NCBI GenBank assembly: GCA_002506015.1
Contig: DAWR01000044.1
Location: 9,518-20,233 of the forward strand
From: Candidatus Methanogasteraceae archaeon UBA261
Lineage (GTDB): Archaea; Halobacteriota; Methanosarcinia; Methanosarcinales; Methanogasteraceae
Length of the DNA stretch: 10,716 nt
Direction: 5' to 3'
This document shows positions 6,904 through 10,716 of the stretch, piece by piece. Numbering within the stretch: the first letter of the stretch is position 1; every line of letters begins with the position of its first letter. The notes under the pieces are model-generated. The model had not been told where the DNA came from. It saw only the letters and a list, made by a program, of their open reading frames with translations, and ran no database searches. Both the position numbers and the translations under genes were made by a program.

Positions 6904-7541
6904 TATAGCACCTCGTAATAATGTGTTGCTGCCTGCTTATATGCTTTCGTGTACGACGTTTTGAGATTCGCCCATACGGTTTCATCATCCAAAATCGCTC
7001 GCAAGATCTGTTGCCTCGTTTTTTGGTGGGAGACTCTATTCTTCAGATCTTCGCGTATTTCGTCCTGCAATATCGCCATTTCCGCATATTCCGGAGTGAT
7101 CACCTCCTCGATCTGCTCTCTTGCGTATTTGGAGAGTGCGGGACTGTGGGCAAGCGTGGAGATTCCGATTGTGAGATCGCCGCGGGTGATTACCGAGGGG
7201 ATTATGACATCGCCAAGATCGTCCACCCGATTGACCATAACCCCGCACCGGCTCGCGATATCAGAGAGGTGTTCGTTGTAGGCGAGGTCATCCGTTGCCG
7301 GTATCACAAGAAACGCATCCTTTATCAGATCTGCGAACTTGTTGTCGGTTAATTTTGTATCTGTTTTTATACGCTCGATTTTGTTTGATTTCAGGAGTTT
7401 CTCTGTGAAACTGAAGCTCACGACAACCGTTCTCGCGTATTTACCAAACAACTCGGCTTTGCGTTCGCCAACCGAGCCGCCGCCGATGATCACCACAGTC
7501 CGGTTCTGAAGGTCGATTACGAGCGGGAGAAACTTTGGCAT
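6903..7541 (-). CDS. Precorrin-2 dehydrogenase / siroheme synthase N-terminal-like protein
   Basis: Family members oxidise precorrin-2 to sirohydrochlorin with NAD; some also chelate iron. Sirohydrochlorin feeds siroheme, archaeal heme, F430 and anaerobic cobalamin. The 212-aa product has a Rossmann start with IIGGGSVGERK (GGGSVG 20-25), an ATDD segment (82-85) and NRVDD (104-108), matching the NVVDD region that carries the proposed catalytic aspartate in CysG/Met8p. It continues with IIPSVITRGDLTIGIST (113-129) and HSPALSKYAREQIE (132-145). The usual GGxSP loop reads LAHSP here, keeping the serine but losing the two glycines. There is no uroporphyrinogen methyltransferase domain, as in stand-alone archaeal and Bacillus forms. 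No Shine-Dalgarno precedes ATG 7541, and a palindrome with a TATA-like core lies 12 bp upstream. Whether it also has chelatase activity cannot be told from sequence. Confidence 0.9.
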   Translation of the reverse strand: MPKFLPLVIDLQNRTVVIIGGGSVGERKAELFGKYARTVVVSFSFTEKLLKSNKIERIKTDTKLTDNKFADLIKDAFLVIPATDDLAYNEHLSDIASRCGVMVNRVDDLGDVIIPSVITRGDLTIGISTLAHSPALSKYAREQIEEVITPEYAEMAILQDEIREDLKNRVSHQKTRQQILRAILDDETVWANLKTSYTKAYKQAATHYYEVL

Positions 7542-7553
7542 GGATTATAGATT

Positions 7554-7579
7554 GGCATCCATCCTATTAGATGGTTGCC
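7554..7579. promoter_or_regulatory. Palindrome at the promoter of the precorrin-2 dehydrogenase gene, candidate operator
   Basis: Arms GGCATCCATC (7554-7563) and GATGGTTGCC (7570-7579) are inverted repeats with 9 of 10 pairs, separated by CTATTA. Read on the minus strand the centre is CTAATAG, about 26 bp before ATG 7541, where the TATA box should be. A repressor bound here would block TBP. It could instead form an RNA hairpin if transcription starts further upstream. Confidence 0.4.
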
Positions 7580-7659
7580 ACCCCGGGCTCAGACGACCGG
7601 GTGCCGTCAATGCTGCGATCTGCGGCGGATGTGTGAACCATGATGCCGGACACATCCGC
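7579..7659. other. Two consecutive hairpin-forming inverted repeats
   Basis: The first pairs CACCCCGG (7579-7586) with CCGGGTG (7597-7603) through a single bulge. The second is a perfect 10-bp inverted repeat, GCGGATGTGT (7625-7634) and ACACATCCGC (7650-7659), around a 15-nt loop. They lie upstream of the precorrin-2 dehydrogenase gene and could be a structured leader, a small RNA on either strand, or remnants of a repeat element. No cobalamin riboswitch core was identified and no poly-T tract follows. Confidence 0.35.
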
Positions 7660-7721
7660 GTAAATGAGTGCTCACCAAACAACAAAGTAGCAAAAGCACA
7701 TGTTCAATAACTCGTGGTAGG

Positions 7722-7783
7722 AACCACAAGATCACACAGAGTTCCACAAGATTTCTGTGTTAATCTCGTGGAATCTCGTGGTT
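7722..7783. repeat. Nested palindromic intergenic repeat
   Basis: The outer arms AACCACAAGAT (7722-7732) and ATCTCGTGGTT (7773-7783) pair at 10 of 11 positions. Second arms TTCCACAAGATT (7742-7753) and AATCTCGTGGAA (7762-7773) pair at 11 of 12. ACACAGA (7734-7740) and TCTGTGT (7754-7760) form a perfect third pair. The words CCACAAGAT and ATCTCGTGG each occur twice. It looks like a repeat of the ATCTGTGTTAATCTGTGG style seen between genes in many environmental genomes (from memory), possibly MITE-like. No transposase or target duplication is visible. Confidence 0.45.
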
Positions 7784-7827
7784 GTATATGCAGATATCCA
7801 CACAATATTGAGTACGTAATAGCAAAG

Positions 7828-7950
7828 TTATCTGATGGTACTCCACATCCATGACATTCGTGCGATTCGTTCAAACGTGTCATTAGTGAGCTCTTCTGTC
7901 GATTTTATCACGAATTCCATGAATGGGTGAATGTCACGAACTTTAACAGG
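7828..7950 (-). pseudogene. Short protein-like remnant of unknown origin
   Basis: Between two in-frame stops (TAA 7953-7951 and TAA 7830-7828) the minus strand reads PVKVRDIHPFMEFVIKSTEE followed by LTNDTFERIARMSWMWSTIR. It has protein-like composition and amphipathic helices but only an internal ATG at 7920, which would give 30 aa. No family is recognised. It may be a decayed fragment of a larger gene or chance. Confidence 0.2.
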
Positions 7951-7987
7951 TTATTTTCTGGCAAGCCATAAGAGAGAATTGGGAAAC

Positions 7988-8116
7988 TCAGCCCTGCCTG
8001 CGGTAGCCCCGGTAGATTGCCGCGGCAATTCCGATCGCCAGAGTAAGCCCAGTCATCGGAGCGCCTGAGAATGAGAGGGGGAAAAATGTCGGATCGGTAT
8101 CGGAACGCGCTGACAT
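7988..8116 (-). CDS. Very small membrane protein downstream of cobQ (42 aa)
   Basis: ATG at 8116 follows the cobQ stop (8121-8119) after 2 nt. The 42-codon frame starts MSARSDTDPTFF, continues into a hydrophobic span (MTGLTLAIGIAAAIYRGY, residues 21-38) and ends RRQG before TGA at 7990-7988. The layout is a short polar start, one membrane helix and a positively charged tail. Tight spacing to cobQ suggests coupled translation, though no clear Shine-Dalgarno is seen. It could alternatively be the degraded C-terminal anchor of a lost larger protein. No function is assigned; it is a candidate accessory peptide for cobalamin synthesis only by position. Confidence 0.45.
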   Translation of the reverse strand: MSARSDTDPTFFPLSFSGAPMTGLTLAIGIAAAIYRGYRRQG

Positions 8117-8118
8117 CC

Positions 8119-9573
8119 CTACTCAATCAGCTTCCGGATCGTGGACACATCGACGCACCCCTCAACAACCTCTGCGAACTCCCTGATCCCATCCTCCCGA
8201 CTCATGACACCAAATGAGACATCCTGCAGCGAAATTCCTTTTCTGGCATATATATACTCGAACAACGCCCTTCTCACATTCTCGTTCTCGAAGACGCCAT
8301 GCAGATACGTCCCGAACACAAGCCCGGACTCGCTGATACAGCCATCGTCCTCAAAGACCGGGCTGGATGACACGGTCTCGCCGGTATGTATCTCGTAACC
8401 GGACACGGTCTCGCCGATGATGCTTCCGAGGATCGGTCCGCCCGCAGTCACCTGCTTCACCACCTGACGCGTCTGTTTCTCGTAGCTCTCGAATCGTGTC
8501 GCAACATCGAGCAGCCCCATGCCAAAGACCTCGGTTGCGCTATCCTCAAATCCACAGTCCAGAATCGTTCTGCCGAGCATCTGGTATCCGCCGCAGATCC
8601 CTATGACCGGAACTGCCCCTTCTCTTGCAATCTCGATTATCCGCCGGTCCATTCCGTGTGCTCTCATCTCCCGAAGGTCCGCAGTCGTATTCTTCGTTCC
8701 GGGGATGATGATTACGTCAGGGTCTCCGAGGTCTGAACCGAGCGGGACGTATCGCACGTTTGCGAATGCTTCGAGCGGCTCAAAGTCTGTAAAATTCGAG
8801 ATGCGCGAGAGGCGTATGACCGCAATATCGATTGGATGCTGAGCCGTCTTCTTGTCCGAGATTGAGACCGAATCCTCGGATGGAATTGCGATATCAGCAT
8901 AAGGAACGACCCCAAAGACAGGCAGCCCGGTGAGATCCTCGAGCTTGCGGACCCCCGGCTCTAAAATGCTATAATCGCCGCGAAACTTGTTGATGATGAA
9001 TCCATTCACGAGCGCTCTTACGTCGTCGGGGAGCAGCGCCATTGTTCCGTACAGGCTTGCGAATACGCCGCCACGTTCGATGTCCCCGACCAGTATGATC
9101 GCAGGTTTGACCGATCTGGCGCATCCGATATTCACGATGTCCCGGTCGTAGAGATTGATCTCGGCTGCACCCCCCGCGCCCTCGATTATGATGAGATCGT
9201 ACGTCTCTTCGAGCCGCGCAATCGCATCGTCCACGACGCCGGATATCTCGTCGATTGACTCGTAATAATCTCCTGCTTCCCGGTCATACGCGGGTCTGCC
9301 AAGTATTATCACCTGCGATGTATGATCGCCTTTTGGCTTCAGTAAAACCGGGTTCATATCCACAGTCGGCTCAATTCCAGCCGCCCACGCCTGTATCGCC
9401 TGCGCAATCCCGATCTCACCGCCGTCCTCTGTGATCCATGAGTTCAGGCTCATGTTCTGAGCCTTAAACGGCGCAACCGACGCTGATTTTGAGAATATGT
9501 GGCATAACGCTGCGACCAGTACACTCTTTCCCACATGGGATGCGGTTCCAAGGATCATCAGATGTTTCGGCAT
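8119..9573 (-). CDS. cobQ: Cobyric acid synthase (CobQ/CbiP)
   Basis: ATP- and glutamine-dependent amidation of four side chains of adenosylcobyrinic acid a,c-diamide to give adenosylcobyric acid, a late step of cobalamin synthesis. The 484-aa product has the family's two domains. The synthetase part (about 1-230) carries the modified P-loop GTASHVGKS (9-17), APFKAQNMSLNS (34-45), IIEGAGGAAEINLYDRDIVN (129-148) and VGDIERGGVFASLYGT (162-177). The glutamine amidotransferase part (about 248-470) has PGTKNTTADL (291-300), the nucleophile C327 in GICGGYQMLG and H425 in YLHGVFEN. Length and motifs are normal, so the enzyme should be active. ATG 9573 has no ribosome binding site, but a TATA-like element lies about 28 bp upstream, suggesting a leaderless message. 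No other cobalamin synthesis gene is next to it apart from the precorrin-2 dehydrogenase-like gene further downstream. Confidence 0.97.
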   Translation of the reverse strand: MPKHLMILGTASHVGKSVLVAALCHIFSKSASVAPFKAQNMSLNSWITEDGGEIGIAQAIQAWAAGIEPTVDMNPVLLKPKGDHTSQVIILGRPAYDREAGDYYESIDEISGVVDDAIARLEETYDLIIIEGAGGAAEINLYDRDIVNIGCARSVKPAIILVGDIERGGVFASLYGTMALLPDDVRALVNGFIINKFRGDYSILEPGVRKLEDLTGLPVFGVVPYADIAIPSEDSVSISDKKTAQHPIDIAVIRLSRISNFTDFEPLEAFANVRYVPLGSDLGDPDVIIIPGTKNTTADLREMRAHGMDRRIIEIAREGAVPVIGICGGYQMLGRTILDCGFEDSATEVFGMGLLDVATRFESYEKQTRQVVKQVTAGGPILGSIIGETVSGYEIHTGETVSSSPVFEDDGCISESGLVFGTYLHGVFENENVRRALFEYIYARKGISLQDVSFGVMSREDGIREFAEVVEGCVDVSTIRKLIE

Positions 9574-9597
9574 TGTGGTTGGGATACGTGTGCAGAT

Positions 9598-9605
9598 GAT
9601 TTATT
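9598..9605 (-). promoter_or_regulatory. TATA-like element of cobQ
   Basis: The minus strand reads CCAATAAATC, centred about 28 bp before ATG 9573. The match to the archaeal consensus is moderate. Confidence 0.35.
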
Positions 9606-9645
9606 GGTTTGTGCCGTCACGCAGTTTCGCACAACCGTCCATGTT

Positions 9646-9668
9646 ATTTTGTTAGTCTACAACAAAAT
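9646..9668. promoter_or_regulatory. Perfect palindrome between divergent cobQ and the phospholipase-like gene
   Basis: ATTTTGTT (9646-9653) and AACAAAAT (9661-9668) are perfect 8-bp inverted arms around AGTCTAC. The site lies upstream of both predicted TATA boxes (9598-9605 minus, 9683-9690 plus), so a dimeric regulator there could act on either gene. A hairpin function is less likely, since it would not be transcribed from either promoter. Confidence 0.35.
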
Positions 9669-9682
9669 GTCATTGATCCGTA

Positions 9683-9690
9683 GTATATAA
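9683..9690 (+). promoter_or_regulatory. TATA box of the phospholipase-like gene
   Basis: GTATATAA lies about 32 bp before ATG 9719, predicting a start near 9713 and a leader of only a few bases with no ribosome binding site. Confidence 0.5.
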
Positions 9691-9718
9691 CTATTTTGAA
9701 CACTGCTATCGGATTAAT

Positions 9719-10693
9719 ATGTATACTACAAAACAACATATATGCATAATCGTAACGTTCGCAGTTGCACTGATTTCGTGCTGCTGCGCCCCTGTGAACG
9801 CATGGTCAAATGGCGGCTACAGCGATAATTCGGACAATGTGAAGTATGGCACACACGACTGGATTGCAGAGCACGCGCTTGACTTTCTGCCAGCGAACGA
9901 GAAACAGTACATAGCTGATAACCTCAACTGGTACATGTACGGAACAGAACTGCCTGACAACCCCAATCCAGATGATGGCATCGGCGACACAGCCAGACAC
10001 CACGTTTATTTCTATGAGAACGGCAGTCTCATGGATGATAAGTCAGCGGTGAGGGCACGGACTGTTTACAATGATACGCTGTCGTTTCTGAGCAGCGGTG
10101 ATTCTGTGAACGCATCGAAGCACGCCGGCATCATGACACACTACATCGTCGATGTAACGGTCTTCGGGCATGTGATGGGTAAAAAGACCGATTGGGGCTC
10201 TGAAGTGCATCACAGCGACTACGAGAGCTATGTCCAGCGCAGAACTGACGACTACGTCTCAGAGGCATTTGATCAATACATCGAGTTTGACGGGTCGCTG
10301 GAAGAGGTGAGTGCGTACGATGCAACAATCCGGATCGGTAACGACACGACATTCGATACCGATTGCGAAGGACACGGATGCATCTGGATGGATACGCATT
10401 ACAACTGGAGCGATCCCGAATTCAGAGATGAGTGCGGCGAATCTCTCAATCTTGCGATCAACGCGGTCTCCGATGTCCTCCACACCCTCTACATCGAGAC
10501 GCACCAGACACAGCCACAGCGCGGAGACCTCAACGGCGATTGCCAGATAACATCAGCCGATGCACTCATCGCGCTCCGGATGGCAGCAGAACATGAGTAC
10601 AGCGACAGCGCGGACATGAACAGGGATGGCAAAGTGACATCAGTTGATGCGCTCACAATCCTGCAAGATGCAAGCGGAGGGTCAGTGGGCTGA
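9719..10693 (+). CDS. Secreted zinc-dependent phospholipase C-family protein with C-terminal dockerin
   Basis: The 324-aa product has a signal peptide (1-28) with a VNA cleavage site leaving Trp29 as first residue. In this family (Bacillus cereus PLC, Clostridium alpha-toxin) the mature N-terminal Trp is a metal ligand. The other ligands appear with matching spacing: H46, D80, H94, H141, D145, H151, H165 and E169. These correspond to H14, D55, H69, H118, D122, H128, H142 and E146 of the Bacillus enzyme; the spacing from D80 to H94 and from H141 to E169 is identical. Residues 268-315 form a type I dockerin with two calcium loops (DLNGDCQITSAD 270-281 and DMNRDGKVTSVD 299-310). The protein would act outside the cell, hydrolysing phosphoesters, and bind a cohesin-bearing partner. 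The substrate is unknown, and the related S1/P1 nuclease fold is an alternative. A lipobox-like LISC (18-21) is also present. Confidence 0.88.
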   Translation: MYTTKQHICIIVTFAVALISCCCAPVNAWSNGGYSDNSDNVKYGTHDWIAEHALDFLPANEKQYIADNLNWYMYGTELPDNPNPDDGIGDTARHHVYFYENGSLMDDKSAVRARTVYNDTLSFLSSGDSVNASKHAGIMTHYIVDVTVFGHVMGKKTDWGSEVHHSDYESYVQRRTDDYVSEAFDQYIEFDGSLEEVSAYDATIRIGNDTTFDTDCEGHGCIWMDTHYNWSDPEFRDECGESLNLAINAVSDVLHTLYIETHQTQPQRGDLNGDCQITSADALIALRMAAEHEYSDSADMNRDGKVTSVDALTILQDASGGSVG

Positions 10694-10716
10694 AGACGGC
10701 ATCACAGATTGTCAGG

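Noticed and set aside
7542..7720. Cobalamin riboswitch upstream of the precorrin-2 dehydrogenase gene
   Set aside because: Stems are present but the conserved B12-box core was not found, and the promoter position suggests the stems may not be transcribed.
7908..8126. 72-codon minus-strand frame starting at a TTG across the end of cobQ
   Set aside because: It needs a TTG start inside cobQ and its product has no hydrophobic or domain-like pattern; the 42-codon ATG frame in the same place looks far more protein-like.
9770..9784. Lipobox LISC in the phospholipase-like protein
   Set aside because: It matches the lipoprotein pattern, but cleavage after VNA at residue 28 exposes the Trp the family needs for zinc binding, so secretion by signal peptidase I is the better reading.

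Overview
The window reads as a mid-GC euryarchaeal chromosome, most likely from the methanogen or methane/alkane-oxidiser side (Methanosarcinales, Syntrophoarchaeia or ANME-like). The reasons are an archaeal SRP54, archaeal TATA boxes about 27 bp before start codons (several apparently leaderless), GGTGA-type ribosome binding sites, a two-domain KaiC-like ATPase, a Cache/HAMP/PAS sensor, stand-alone tetrapyrrole and corrinoid enzymes, and a secreted dockerin protein. The lineage is an inference; no rRNA or methanogenesis marker is present.

Left part (1-3305, minus strand): a tightly packed four-gene signalling operon. In transcription order it holds a two-domain KaiC/RecA-type ATPase, two small three-helix membrane proteins, and a membrane sensor with an extracellular double-Cache-like domain, HAMP and PAS that leaves the window at base 1. 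Junctions are 4-nt overlaps, a 1-nt gap or very short gaps, so the four proteins probably act together. Upstream lie a TATA box and a tandem direct repeat. This operon is the best candidate here for an undescribed system.

Middle (3306-6226): a 433-bp intergenic stretch with repeats, then srp54 on the minus strand. Divergent from it is a plus-strand response regulator with a REC domain and no recognisable DNA-binding output, followed by a thioredoxin with the CGPC active site.

Right-middle (6232-9573, minus strand): a membrane-anchored TPR protein overlaps by one base the end of a precorrin-2 dehydrogenase/siroheme-synthase-like enzyme. After a 446-bp palindrome-rich intergenic region come a very small membrane ORF and cobyric acid synthase (cobQ). 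Precorrin-2 dehydrogenase and CobQ both belong to modified tetrapyrrole metabolism (sirohydrochlorin, then F430, siroheme, heme or cobalamin).

Right end (9719-10693, plus strand): a secreted protein with all nine metal ligands of the zinc-dependent phospholipase C family in canonical spacing, plus a C-terminal dockerin module. No tRNA, rRNA, IS element or CRISPR array was found.
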